This document shows positions 1-8,674 of a stretch of DNA of 58,545 bases, piece by piece. The DNA comes from Granulosicoccus sp. (GTDB lineage: Bacteria > Pseudomonadota > Gammaproteobacteria > Granulosicoccales > Granulosicoccaceae), in NCBI GenBank assembly GCA_013002205.1, contig JABDKN010000005.1, positions 1 through 58,545 on the forward strand, read 5' to 3'. The first letter of the stretch is position 1. Every line of letters begins with the position of its first letter. The notes under the pieces are model-generated. The model saw nothing but the letters and a program-made list of their open reading frames with translations, was not told where the DNA came from and searched no databases. Both the position numbers and the translations under genes were made by a program.

Positions 1-1269
1 GTAAGCAATGTGACACCGGCCATCATCATCGCAGGTGCGGCAGGTTTCGGCTTCGGTTCCCCGGATACGACAGATATGCTGTACCTGATACAGATGTCGA
101 TGCTGTTCGCCGGCGTCGCCACACTGCTGCAGACCATCGGTCTGGGACCGGTCGGCGCTCGTCTTCCCGTGGTGCAGGGCACCAGCTTTGCCTTCATCCC
201 GATCATGATCCCCATCGCCAAACTCTACGGCATGGCCACGCTGATGGGTGGCATCGTGATCGGTGGAATTTTCCACTTCTTCCTGGGTACGGTGATCGGC
301 CGTATTCGTCACTGGCTGCCACCGCTGGTGACTGGACTGATCGTCCTGATGATTGGCCTGGCATTGGTCAAGGTGGGTATCCAGTACGCTGCCGGCGGTG
401 TGCCGTTGATAGGCAAACCTGAATATGGCAGCCTGGCGCAGTGGCAGCTCGCCATCGTCGTGATTCTGGTGACGCTGGCGCTCAAATTCCTGACCCATGG
501 AATGTTGTCGGTTTCGGCCGTGCTGCTGGGACTGCTTGCCGGCTATGGGGTCGCGCTGTTCCAGGGGCAGGTAAGTTTCGCAAGCGTAGCGCAGGCCGCC
601 TGGTTTTCGGTGCCTGACCCGGGGCATTTCGGTGTCGAGATCAACGTCGCTGTCATTATCGCCATGTGCCTCATGAGCGTGGTGTCTGCGGTCGAGACGG
701 TCGGCGACATTTCAGGTATCACCAGGTCTGGCGCGGGACGTCAGGCCAGCGATCGGGAAGTTGCCGGTGGCACCATGGCTGATGGGCTCGGTACTGCGCT
801 TTCCGGGGTTTTTGGTGCGTTGCCCAACACCTCATTCAGCCAGAATGTCGGTCTGATTTCAATGACGGGTGTCATGAGTCGCCATGTGGTGACGCTCGGT
901 GCGGTATTCCTGATCGTCTGCGGCCTGGTTCCCAAGGTGGGGGCGCTCATACAGACCATGCCCATTGCCGTGCTTGGTGGAGGTGTGATCGTCATGTTCG
1001 GTATGGTGGCCGCAGCTGGCATGAACATACTGTCCGGCGTAGTGTGGAACCGTCGTAACATGGTGATTTTCGCCATTGCCCTGTCCGCCGGACTGGGGCT
1101 GCAACTGGAACCCGGTGCCGTCCAGCACCTGCCTGATACGATCAAGGTACTGATGACCTCAGGCCTGTTGCCCGCTGCGTTCATTGCCGTGCTGCTGAAC
1201 CGCTTCATCCCTGAGGAAGCGGATGTGGACGGCGCTGAACCGTCGCCTGAACCGGCTCAGCAGGAGTGA
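1..1269 (+). CDS. NCS2-family nucleobase (xanthine/uracil/urate-type) permease, 5'-truncated
   Basis: Inner-membrane nucleobase:cation symporter of the NCS2 (xanthine/uracil permease) family. The frame is open from base 1 and the family's first membrane helix is missing, so the true start lies upstream of the window. About ten hydrophobic helices are visible. Family landmarks are the VVQGTSFAFIPI segment early on and the QNVGLISMTGVMSR segment about two thirds along, in the region that carries substrate-binding residues in characterised members. The tail is hydrophilic (EPSPEPAQQE). Substrate cannot be assigned by eye: purine (xanthine or uric acid) or uracil are all possible. The gene ends by overlapping the 3' end of the convergent mtaB by 13 bases. 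Confidence 0.88.
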   Translation, partial: VSNVTPAIIIAGAAGFGFGSPDTTDMLYLIQMSMLFAGVATLLQTIGLGPVGARLPVVQGTSFAFIPIMIPIAKLYGMATLMGGIVIGGIFHFFLGTVIGRIRHWLPPLVTGLIVLMIGLALVKVGIQYAAGGVPLIGKPEYGSLAQWQLAIVVILVTLALKFLTHGMLSVSAVLLGLLAGYGVALFQGQVSFASVAQAAWFSVPDPGHFGVEINVAVIIAMCLMSVVSAVETVGDISGITRSGAGRQASDREVAGGTMADGLGTALSGVFGALPNTSFSQNVGLISMTGVMSRHVVTLGAVFLIVCGLVPKVGALIQTMPIAVLGGGVIVMFGMVAAAGMNILSGVVWNRRNMVIFAIALSAGLGLQLEPGAVQHLPDTIKVLMTSGLLPAAFIAVLLNRFIPEEADVDGAEPSPEPAQQE

Positions 1270-2570
1270 GCCCCAGTGCAGGTCTCGTCCAGAACGCCGC
1301 GCAGCTTGCCGCCGTCGATGCCGACGAGGCGTACCGGCAATATGCGGTTGGCAAGATCGACCGGGCTGCGGACACACACGCGCTGATAGCCGGGCGTATA
1401 CCCCTGGTGAGCCCAGATCGTGTTGCCCTCCTCGGACCACTGCCTGCCACGCTCCCAGAGAACGTTGGCAACCGTACCGACGCATCGCGCCAGTTGCGCT
1501 GCCTTCATCCGTTCGCCCAGTTGGTGAAGTTGGCGGCTCCTGGCCTGGCGCGTCGCCATCGGAACCTGATCGGGCAGGGTGGCCGCGCGCGTACCTTCGC
1601 GCTCGGAGTAGGTGAACGCATGGATGTGACCAAATTCCTGGGAGGCAATGAATTCAAGCGACTCTGCCCATTCCTGTTCAGTTTCTCCGGGAAAGCCGGC
1701 AATGACATCGGTGGTGATATTGAATTGCGGGACGGCCTGCCGCAACGCGGCGGTCAGTGCCTGGAAATCGGCCGTTCTGCAGCGGCGAGCCATGCGCCTG
1801 AGAACCGTATCAGAACCACTCTGCAGCGGAAGATGCATATGTGGCTGCACACGCGGGTCGTCGAACAGTTCCAGAAACCCCGGTGACAGGTCCCAGGGCT
1901 CCACTGAGGCGAAGCGAATGCGTGGAATATCGGTGTCATCGAGCAGCGCCTTGACCAGCGCCACCAGATTGGTATCCAGATCCGCCCCGTAGCCACCGAC
2001 GTGCACACCCGTGAGCACGATTTCCTGTACCTCGTCCTGAACCAGCGTCTGCACCTCGCTGACGATGTCACCGAGCGTGCGGCTGCGCTCTGCGCCACGT
2101 GCCACGGTGACGATGCAGAACGTGCAGCGATATCGGCAGCCGTCCTGTATCTTGATGAAAGCGCGATGGCGATTGCGGGTAAACAGCGCGGTGTTTGCGG
2201 GTAAGGTGGCTGTCTGCGGCATCGACACATCGGCAAAGGCGCTTCGCGTCAGGGAAACCAGGTCATCCTTTCGTGTGTTGGGTACGATGAGGTCCACACC
2301 CAGTTCGGCCAGGGCCGTCTCGGAGGCCAGTTCACTGTAACAGCCACTGACCACCAGCTTTGCGCGTGGGTTGGCTCGCTGCAACTTCTGCAGTCGTTGC
2401 CTGGACTTGCGCACCGCCTCGCGGGTGACTGCGCAGGTATTGAGTACCAGGATGTCCGCATCGGCCGGATCTGTGGCAATCTGTTCGCCGGCACCACTGA
2501 ATGCGGTGGCCCACTGTTCCAGCTCTGCTTCATTGAGCCGACAGCCCAGAGCATTGAGATGAATACGCAA
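1257..2570 (-). CDS. mtaB: tRNA t6A37 methylthiotransferase MtaB
   Basis: Radical-SAM enzyme of the MiaB/MtaB family, expected to convert t6A37 to ms2t6A37 in ANN-decoding tRNAs. The N-terminal UPF0004 domain shows its three cluster cysteines at about residues 10 (GCRLNEAE), 46 (NTCAVT) and 77 (SGCYSE). The radical-SAM triad CxxxCxxC appears as CRYRCTFC, followed by ARGAERSR. The GCRLNEAE start and GAERSR loop favour MtaB over MiaB or RimO. At 437 aa it has normal family length, including a C-terminal TRAM-like region. The start codon is TTG, with a GAGG ribosome site about nine bases upstream. Its 3' end overlaps the convergent permease by 13 bases. It complements TsaE (52.8 kb), which helps make the t6A substrate. 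Confidence 0.9.
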   Translation of the reverse strand: MRIHLNALGCRLNEAELEQWATAFSGAGEQIATDPADADILVLNTCAVTREAVRKSRQRLQKLQRANPRAKLVVSGCYSELASETALAELGVDLIVPNTRKDDLVSLTRSAFADVSMPQTATLPANTALFTRNRHRAFIKIQDGCRYRCTFCIVTVARGAERSRTLGDIVSEVQTLVQDEVQEIVLTGVHVGGYGADLDTNLVALVKALLDDTDIPRIRFASVEPWDLSPGFLELFDDPRVQPHMHLPLQSGSDTVLRRMARRCRTADFQALTAALRQAVPQFNITTDVIAGFPGETEQEWAESLEFIASQEFGHIHAFTYSEREGTRAATLPDQVPMATRQARSRQLHQLGERMKAAQLARCVGTVANVLWERGRQWSEEGNTIWAHQGYTPGYQRVCVRSPVDLANRILPVRLVGIDGGKLRGVLDETCTGAHSC

Positions 2571-2816
2571 GATTGACTGCCTCGCTGTGTTAAGGGTGCG
2601 ATACTGCCAACATCGAGTTCATCATGCAGGCGCTGCGGCTGGCCGGCACGACGATGTATCGGTATCTGTGATCGGTTTGCACGTAGTTTACTTAAAACCC
2701 GTGCCTAAATACGGGAAATACTGCAAGGCAAGATTGTGGCGTCAATCTGTTTTCGCTACGATGGTCGCCGCACTACCTACCTTAGTTGTCAGACCCCTGT
2801 CACCGGAAACGATTTC
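2571..2816. promoter_or_regulatory. Divergent intergenic region between mtaB and the giant coiled-coil gene
   Basis: This 246-base gap separates two divergent genes and must carry both promoters. It contains a locally AT-rich stretch around 2685-2735. I see no convincing sigma-70 pair, palindrome or small gene. An in-frame ATG at 2736 would extend the downstream protein by 27 residues, but that extension is hydrophilic and not family-like. Confidence 0.4.
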
Positions 2817-5800
2817 ATGTTCAGAGATTTTGAGAAGACACCCAGCAAGTCTTCATACCAATTGAAATTCATTCTGGCTGCATTGACGCTCGTCGCATTG
2901 CTGGCCGCCTGGATATCCCGGTCCAATGTGGTCAGCGACTTGAAAAGCACCCAGTTCGAGCGTGACCAGGTCAATCTGTTGCTCGATGAACGAAATGAAG
3001 AGCTGGCAACGGCCGAACGCAACATTGGCAATCTGCGTAGTGAGCAGGCAGCTCTGGAAGAGGCCATCGCACAAAGCGAAGCCGAGCTCGAGGCATTGCG
3101 CGGGCAGGTAGCCGAGATGGATAGCGCCCGGGCAGATACTCAGAGTCTCCTGAGCAGTGCCCGGCAAACCCGCTCGGAGCTGGAGGAACAGGTGGCTGCA
3201 CTGACAGCCTCGCTGCAGAACATGCAGTCGCAGATGAACGAACTGGACAGACAGCGACAGGCGGCCGTGGAGGAGCTGCAGGGCGCAGTGGCTGGCTTTG
3301 ATGTGGAAGCCGATGCCAGGGTCACCGAACTCAGGGCACAGATCGAATCGTTCGACCTGCAGGCCGACGAACGGGTTGTACAGCTCCAGGCAGAGATCAG
3401 CTCATTGAAAGAGCAGATCTCGCAGCAGCAGGCGGCACTGGACGAACGGGCGGCGTTGGCAGAAGCAGCCGGTGCCGAGGTCCAGTCGCTGCTGTCGGCG
3501 AGCAGCTCCACCTCCGATGAACTGGTCTATGCGCAGACCAGTTACGATTCGCTACTGGCACTGTACGACACCGACGTCGCCGTCATGAGCGCCGAGATCG
3601 GTGATCTGCAGGCACGCAAGGCAGCTCTTGAACTCGAGATGGATAATCTGCATGGTCGGCTTGCTTCGGTCGAGGCTGAATTCGCCGAGTCGCGCAGCAA
3701 ACTGTCCAGAACTGAAGACACGCTGGCGCAGACAGAGTCGATGCTGAGTGAAACCGAAGACCGTCTTGCCGGCACCATCGATTCGCTGGAGAGCGCGAAG
3801 AAAAACCTGGCGCGTCAGAGCGTCAGCATGGCCACGGTCCAGGCTGACGTGTTCAGCACCCAGGGTGAACTGGAAGCGCAGATCGAACAGAAGAATCTCC
3901 GCCTGGCAGAGTTGCAGAAGGAATACTCGGCACTGGAAGAGCGCTATCAGAGTGCCCGGCAAACCATTGCTCAGAGCGAACACGACCGGGACGAGCTGAC
4001 CAGGCAGGTGCAAACCCTGCTGAGCTCGTCCAGGGACACCGGCAGTGAGCTCGAGGCGACACAGGCTGGCTATCAGACCCTGCGTTCGCAGTTCGACCAC
4101 GAGGTGATAGCACTGAATCTGGAGATCGGCGAGCTCGAGGCGCAGCGTATGGCGCTGCAAAGGGAAGTTGACGACCTGACCGTACAAGGTGAATCACTGC
4201 GCGCCGAAAAGGACCAGCTCACTTTCGCATTGCAGGACATGGAGCAACGACTGGACGAGGTGAAACAAGCCAGCGCAGAAGCGGCGGAGACCAGTACTGC
4301 GGAGATCCAGAGCCTCCAGGCTCAAATCGGTGGGCAACTTGAGAGTATGGAAAGCCAGGTGGTGGAGCTGCAGGCCAGCGTCAGCGGCTTGCAGCAGGAA
4401 AGAGCTGATCTGATTGCAGAACGTGACGCCCTGAGAATTTCGCTGGCTGAGCTGGATGCAGAAAACCAGGCACTGGCAACGGCACAGACGAAGCTGGAAT
4501 CCGAGCGCAATACGGCGGCTGAATCGATCGTCGCGCTCGAGGCTGAAGTGGGCGAATTACATGCCACCGTCGACATTCAGAAATCTGCACTGGATGAGTT
4601 GCGAGTCAGCAGCAACGCGCTTGAGGCCGAACTCACGGCGGCCCGTGCAATTTATGCCGATACACAGGCATCTTACGCCGAACAACTCGCGGAACTCGAA
4701 GCGACCGTCGATCTGCAGAATCCGACCATTACACAATTGCGGCGACGCAGTGCCGAACTGGAGCAGGAATTGGCCATGGCACGCTCCACCGCCGCGCAAG
4801 TCATGGAAAGCCAGGCTGCGGAGCTTGCGCAGGCTCAAGCCGGTGTTGAAGAACTGCAGAGCAATTATGATGCACAGCTGACAGAGCTACAGGCCACCAT
4901 CGACCTGCAGAAGCCTGCGATAGCAGAGCTGCGCAATCGCAACAGCTCCCTGGAAAGTGAACTGGGCACGGCTCGAGCTGAGCTGGTTGCTGCTGCCGGC
5001 ACGCAGAATGAACAGCTGGAAGCGGCCAGGGAGGCTGCCCGGGAGCAGACACTCGCCTATGAGGAACAACTGGCCGAACTGCAGGCGACCATCGACCTGC
5101 AGAAACCTGCATTGCAGGAGCTGCGCACCCGTAGTGCCGACCTGGATGAACAGCGGGCCCGGATGGCTGTCAGGGTGAGTACTCTCGAGGCGCAGCTTGA
5201 CGAAGCCCGGAGTGCGGACACTGCGCTGGCAGCGACCGAAACCGCTGCCGCAGAGCAGAAACTTGCCTACGAACAACAACTCGCCGAGTTGCAGGCGACG
5301 ATCGACCTGCAGAAGCCTGCATTGCAGGAGCTGCGCTCCCGTAGTGCCGACCTGGATGAACAACGGGCCCGGATGGCGGTACAGGTAAGTACACTGGAAG
5401 CTCAGATGAGCCAGATCCAGGGTGCACAGGATGCGCAGATGGCTGAAACCCTGGCTGAGATCGGCGAATTGCAGGCCACGATAGACCTGCAGGTTCCTGT
5501 CATAGCAGAACTGCGTAGCCGCAGCGCCTCCCTGGAAACTGAACTCGAGGCACGACAGCGGGTAATCTCGGGCCTGCAGGCGACCGTCAGTGAACAGGAA
5601 GCTGCCCTGGCGGAATTGCGCACGCGCAACGCCACCCTCGAGGATGAGCTGAGCGCCGCAAATGCCGAAATGGCCGAGCTGCAGGCAATCATCGAGCTGC
5701 AGAATCCGGCCATTGCCGAGCTGCGTGCACGCGCTGATGATCTGGATGGGCAACGCGTGCAACTGACAACGCGTGTTTCCGAACTCGAGATGCAGCTGGC

Positions 5801-7988
5801 AGCGGCCGAATCTGCCTCTGCCGACGCGCAACAACTGGCGACGCTGCAGTCTGAAAAATCCGACCTGCAGATGCAGCTTGATCAGATGCAGTCGCAGCTG
5901 GATTCCACGACAGCGCAATCCGCAGAGGAACTGGAACAATTGCGCGCCTCCATCGAGGAACTGGAGACGGTCAATGCCAGTCTGGGTGCCGCCAATGCGG
6001 AACTGCTGTCCGGCAGCGAGACGCTCGAGGAAGCCAATGTCTATCTTCGGGAGCGGGTCGATGCGCTGCGTGCTGAACGTGATGCGTCGCTGGAGCAATT
6101 AACCAACCTGGAGACCGAGCAGGCATCGCTCAACCGGCAGGTAGCCGAACTGGAGACCGAGAACGCCGATCTCGTTGCCCGGGTGTCCACACTTGACGCA
6201 GAGCGGGCTGCCATGCAGGAACAGCTGGCGACATTGGAGACAGAACGTGCAGAGCTGCAGGGTGAGCTGGACGCCGCGACTGCTGCCCTCGGTGAAGCCA
6301 CAGCTGCGAGTGAGACCCTCCAGGCTGACATGCAGAGCCTTGCAGATGAATTGGCACAGGTGACTGGCGAACGGGATAAGCTGCAGGCCGAGCTGGGCGC
6401 GGCGGGTGCCCGGATCGGCGATCTGGAGAGCCAGGTGGCCGTTTCGGCGGAGACCATGGAGAGTGATGCGAACACCATCGAGTCTCTGCAGAATGAACTG
6501 AATACGGTTCAATCAAGGGTCGCCGAACTGGAAACACAGCTGGCGTCGGCCACCGAGGCCTACGACAGTGCCACGGCAGCGGCAGGTGATGTCCAGCAGT
6601 TGCTGGACACCCGCAACGAGGAAAATAACGCCCTGGAGATGCAACTCGCCGAGTCGCAGACGCAGATGGGCGAGCTGCAGGCCCAGCTCGAGGCCGCAAG
6701 TGCCCGTATTGCTGACCTGGAAACACAGCTGGCCTCGGCCACCGAGGCCTACGACAGCGCCACGGCAGCGGCAGGTGATGTCCAGCAGTTGCTGGATACC
6801 CGTAACGAGGAAAAGAACGCCCTGGAGATGCAACTCGCCGAGTCGCAGACGCAGATGGGCGAGCTGCAGGCCCAGCTCGAGGCCGCAAGCGCCCGTAATG
6901 CTGACCTGGAAACACAGCTCGCGGATGCAGATGCACGACGCGCTGAACTGGAGTCGGAACTGACTGCAGTGCGGGGTGAACTGACTGAAAGTGGCAACCA
7001 GGTGCAGACGCTGCGCTCGACACTGGAAGCTGATACCGGCTCACTGTCTGAGCGCATCGGTGCGCTGGAGGGGGAAAAAGCAGATCTGGAGGCCGAACTG
7101 CAGGCTTCGATGGATGCACGCTCAGCGCTGCAAGGCGAGGTGGATTCGCTGCAGGGCCGGGTTGCAGAGATCGAAGTTGAACTGAATGCACTGGGTGCCG
7201 AAAAACAGGCCGTCGAGGCCAGTGTGGCTGAACTGGATGCTGCCAAGGCTGAGCTTGAATCGCAGCTTGGTGAGCTGGGCTCTGTCAAGGCTGAGCTTGA
7301 GTCGCAGCTTGGTGAGCTGGGTTCTGCCAAGGCTGAGCTTGAGTCGCAACTTGGTGAGCTGGGCTCTGCCAAGGCTGATCTGGAAGCGCGCCTGCTCGAT
7401 GCGGAGACCACGGCTGCCAGCCTGCGCGAGGAGTTGACGGCAAGTCGACGCAATGCCTCCGATCAATTGCTGCTGGCTGAAAACCTGGCAGCCAAACTGG
7501 CCTCGCTGCAGGGTCAGTCTCAAAGCGAACAGGCGAATGCAAATGCACTTCGAGACACCCTGGAGGCGAATCTGCAAGCCAACGGCGTCGAGGGCGTCAC
7601 GGTATCGGTTCGTGATGACGGCTCAATCGTCGTAAACCTGCCCAGCGAAGCGCTGTTCGATTCCGGACGTGCCCGCCTGAATGCTTCGGGTCGAAATCTA
7701 ATGACCCGTGTGGCGGCGGCACTGGCGAATATCGACAACGATATCGTGGCTGAAGGTCACACGGACAGTATTCCCGTGACAGGCGATCTGCTGGCCATCT
7801 ATCCGAGCAACTGGGAGTTGTCAGTGGCACGTGCTGCCAACACGGTCAATTTTCTGCAGAACCAGGGCGGTATCGAGGCCGATCGGCTCACGGCGCTGGG
7901 GTATGGGCAGCGTCGTCCAATCGCCCCCAACAACACGCGGGCGGGTCGTGCACTGAATCGCAGGGTGGAGTTGGTAGTCAAGCCTTGA
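2817..7988 (+). CDS. Giant coiled-coil, inner-membrane-anchored protein with C-terminal OmpA peptidoglycan-binding domain
   Basis: A 1723-residue protein when started at ATG 2817, chosen because a signal-anchor helix follows directly (residues 17-35, FILAALTLVALLAAW). Topology is thus N-in with a periplasmic body. About 1,550 residues are almost continuous heptad-type coiled coil rich in Glu, Gln, Ala and Leu. The last ~130 residues form an OmpA/MotB-type domain: LFDSGRARL, then EGHTDSIPV, then RALNRRVELVV, the expected peptidoglycan contacts. The coil contains three repeat classes: about eight copies of a ~27-residue motif ELQATIDLQxPxIxELR (4554-5710), a 63-residue tandem duplication (6531-6908) and a 14-residue repeat (7242-7390). 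The likely role is a long tether or spacer between inner membrane and cell wall; function is unknown. ubiX follows immediately. MotB itself is excluded by size and by the absence of motA. Confidence 0.85.
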   Translation: MFRDFEKTPSKSSYQLKFILAALTLVALLAAWISRSNVVSDLKSTQFERDQVNLLLDERNEELATAERNIGNLRSEQAALEEAIAQSEAELEALRGQVAEMDSARADTQSLLSSARQTRSELEEQVAALTASLQNMQSQMNELDRQRQAAVEELQGAVAGFDVEADARVTELRAQIESFDLQADERVVQLQAEISSLKEQISQQQAALDERAALAEAAGAEVQSLLSASSSTSDELVYAQTSYDSLLALYDTDVAVMSAEIGDLQARKAALELEMDNLHGRLASVEAEFAESRSKLSRTEDTLAQTESMLSETEDRLAGTIDSLESAKKNLARQSVSMATVQADVFSTQGELEAQIEQKNLRLAELQKEYSALEERYQSARQTIAQSEHDRDELTRQVQTLLSSSRDTGSELEATQAGYQTLRSQFDHEVIALNLEIGELEAQRMALQREVDDLTVQGESLRAEKDQLTFALQDMEQRLDEVKQASAEAAETSTAEIQSLQAQIGGQLESMESQVVELQASVSGLQQERADLIAERDALRISLAELDAENQALATAQTKLESERNTAAESIVALEAEVGELHATVDIQKSALDELRVSSNALEAELTAARAIYADTQASYAEQLAELEATVDLQNPTITQLRRRSAELEQELAMARSTAAQVMESQAAELAQAQAGVEELQSNYDAQLTELQATIDLQKPAIAELRNRNSSLESELGTARAELVAAAGTQNEQLEAAREAAREQTLAYEEQLAELQATIDLQKPALQELRTRSADLDEQRARMAVRVSTLEAQLDEARSADTALAATETAAAEQKLAYEQQLAELQATIDLQKPALQELRSRSADLDEQRARMAVQVSTLEAQMSQIQGAQDAQMAETLAEIGELQATIDLQVPVIAELRSRSASLETELEARQRVISGLQATVSEQEAALAELRTRNATLEDELSAANAEMAELQAIIELQNPAIAELRARADDLDGQRVQLTTRVSELEMQLAAAESASADAQQLATLQSEKSDLQMQLDQMQSQLDSTTAQSAEELEQLRASIEELETVNASLGAANAELLSGSETLEEANVYLRERVDALRAERDASLEQLTNLETEQASLNRQVAELETENADLVARVSTLDAERAAMQEQLATLETERAELQGELDAATAALGEATAASETLQADMQSLADELAQVTGERDKLQAELGAAGARIGDLESQVAVSAETMESDANTIESLQNELNTVQSRVAELETQLASATEAYDSATAAAGDVQQLLDTRNEENNALEMQLAESQTQMGELQAQLEAASARIADLETQLASATEAYDSATAAAGDVQQLLDTRNEEKNALEMQLAESQTQMGELQAQLEAASARNADLETQLADADARRAELESELTAVRGELTESGNQVQTLRSTLEADTGSLSERIGALEGEKADLEAELQASMDARSALQGEVDSLQGRVAEIEVELNALGAEKQAVEASVAELDAAKAELESQLGELGSVKAELESQLGELGSAKAELESQLGELGSAKADLEARLLDAETTAASLREELTASRRNASDQLLLAENLAAKLASLQGQSQSEQANANALRDTLEANLQANGVEGVTVSVRDDGSIVVNLPSEALFDSGRARLNASGRNLMTRVAAALANIDNDIVAEGHTDSIPVTGDLLAIYPSNWELSVARAANTVNFLQNQGGIEADRLTALGYGQRRPIAPNNTRAGRALNRRVELVVKP
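4554..5760 (+). repeat. Eight degenerate copies of a proline-bearing coiled-coil motif (protein-level repeat)
   Basis: Within the giant coiled-coil gene the motif E-L-Q-A-T-I-D-L-Q-x-P-x-I/L-x-E-L-R-x-R recurs, with copies starting near 4554, 4692, 4884, 5076, 5286, 5466, 5571 and 5680. Most copies carry a proline after DLQ (KP, NP or VP); the first and seventh lack it. Spacing is 35-70 residues, so the copies are dispersed rather than strictly tandem. Two copies near 5076 and 5286 share the long continuation LQELR-x-RSADLDEQRARMAV and are close at DNA level, which suggests recent duplication. Confidence 0.8.
6531..6908 (+). repeat. Near-perfect 189-bp tandem duplication inside the coiled-coil gene
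   Basis: Two adjacent 189-bp (63-codon) units begin with GAAACACAGCTGG at 6531 and 6720 and differ at only a few bases. A third partial start occurs at 6909. Each unit encodes ETQLASATEAYDSATAAA followed by GDVQQLLDTRNEE and a heptad-rich tail. The frame and heptad phase are preserved. The low divergence points to a recent slippage or unequal recombination event. Confidence 0.92.
7242..7390 (+). repeat. 42-bp tandem repeat (14-residue unit), about 3.5 copies
   Basis: The unit encodes AKAELESQLGELGS and repeats with a period of exactly 42 bases (unit starts near 7242, 7284, 7326 and 7368). Fourteen residues are two heptads, so each copy extends the coiled coil without breaking register. Copies are almost identical at DNA level, so length polymorphism between strains is plausible. 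Confidence 0.9.
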
Positions 7989-8014
7989 ACAATAAACCGG
8001 ATACCCACAGCGTC

Positions 8015-8671
8015 ATGGATCCAGACGCGATGCAGGTATCCGACGCAGAGCACCCGGCAGCATTTGACAAGACTGTTTGTGTCGCCATGACCGGAGCATC
8101 GGGCATTCAGTATGCGTTGCGGCTGATTGAATGCCTGATCAAGGCTGATTGCCGGGTCTATCTGCTTATCTCTAAACCGGCCCGCATCGTCATGGGGATG
8201 GATACCGATATCCCTGTTCCAGCACGAACCGCCCAGACGCAAAGCCAGTTTGCACAGATGTACAATGCGCGGACAGGGCAGTTGCGGGCGTTTGGCCAGG
8301 AAGAGTGGACAGCACCGGTAGCCAGTGGCTCAGGGGCGCCGGATGCCATGGTCATCTGTCCTTGTACCACGGGTACGCTGGCTTCCGTGGCCGCAGGTTC
8401 GTGTAACAACTTGCTGGAACGTGCGGCTGATGTGGTCATCAAAGAGGGCCGTAAACTGATCGTGATGCCACGGGAGATGCCGTTTTCACTGATTCATCTG
8501 GAGAATATGGCAAGACTGGCGCGGGCCGGCGTGGTGATCATGCCGCCTAATCCGGCCTTCTACCATCTTCCGGACACCATCGATGAACTGGTCGATTTCG
8601 TGGTGGCTCGGGTGCTGGATCAACTGGGTGTGAAGCAAAGTCTGATGACCCCCTGGGGCACGGAGAGCTAG
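8015..8671 (+). CDS. ubiX: Flavin prenyltransferase UbiX
   Basis: UbiX makes prenylated FMN from FMN and dimethylallyl phosphate, the cofactor for the UbiD decarboxylase in ubiquinone synthesis. Visible motifs are the N-terminal VAMTGASGIQYALRL nucleotide-binding loop, CPCTTGTLASVAAGSCNNLLERAADV and the PREMPFSLIHLENM segment, all typical of the family. The start is uncertain. The frame opens with TTG at 7985, overlapping the preceding stop; I chose ATG 8015 (218 aa), with ATG 8030 as an alternative. All leave a 15-35-residue N-terminal extension compared with typical UbiX. No clear ribosome site precedes any of them, so translation may be coupled to the upstream coiled-coil gene. Confidence 0.92.
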   Translation: MDPDAMQVSDAEHPAAFDKTVCVAMTGASGIQYALRLIECLIKADCRVYLLISKPARIVMGMDTDIPVPARTAQTQSQFAQMYNARTGQLRAFGQEEWTAPVASGSGAPDAMVICPCTTGTLASVAAGSCNNLLERAADVVIKEGRKLIVMPREMPFSLIHLENMARLARAGVVIMPPNPAFYHLPDTIDELVDFVVARVLDQLGVKQSLMTPWGTES

Positions 8672-8674
8672 CTG

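Noticed and set aside
2736-2816. 27-residue N-terminal extension of the coiled-coil protein
   Set aside because: It would bury the signal anchor behind a hydrophilic, non-conserved stretch; ATG 2817 gives the expected topology.
4887-6098. 403-codon minus-strand frame inside the coiled-coil gene
   Set aside because: The translation is Leu/Gln/Gly-rich and mirrors the repeated sequence of the sense gene; no known family and no start signals.
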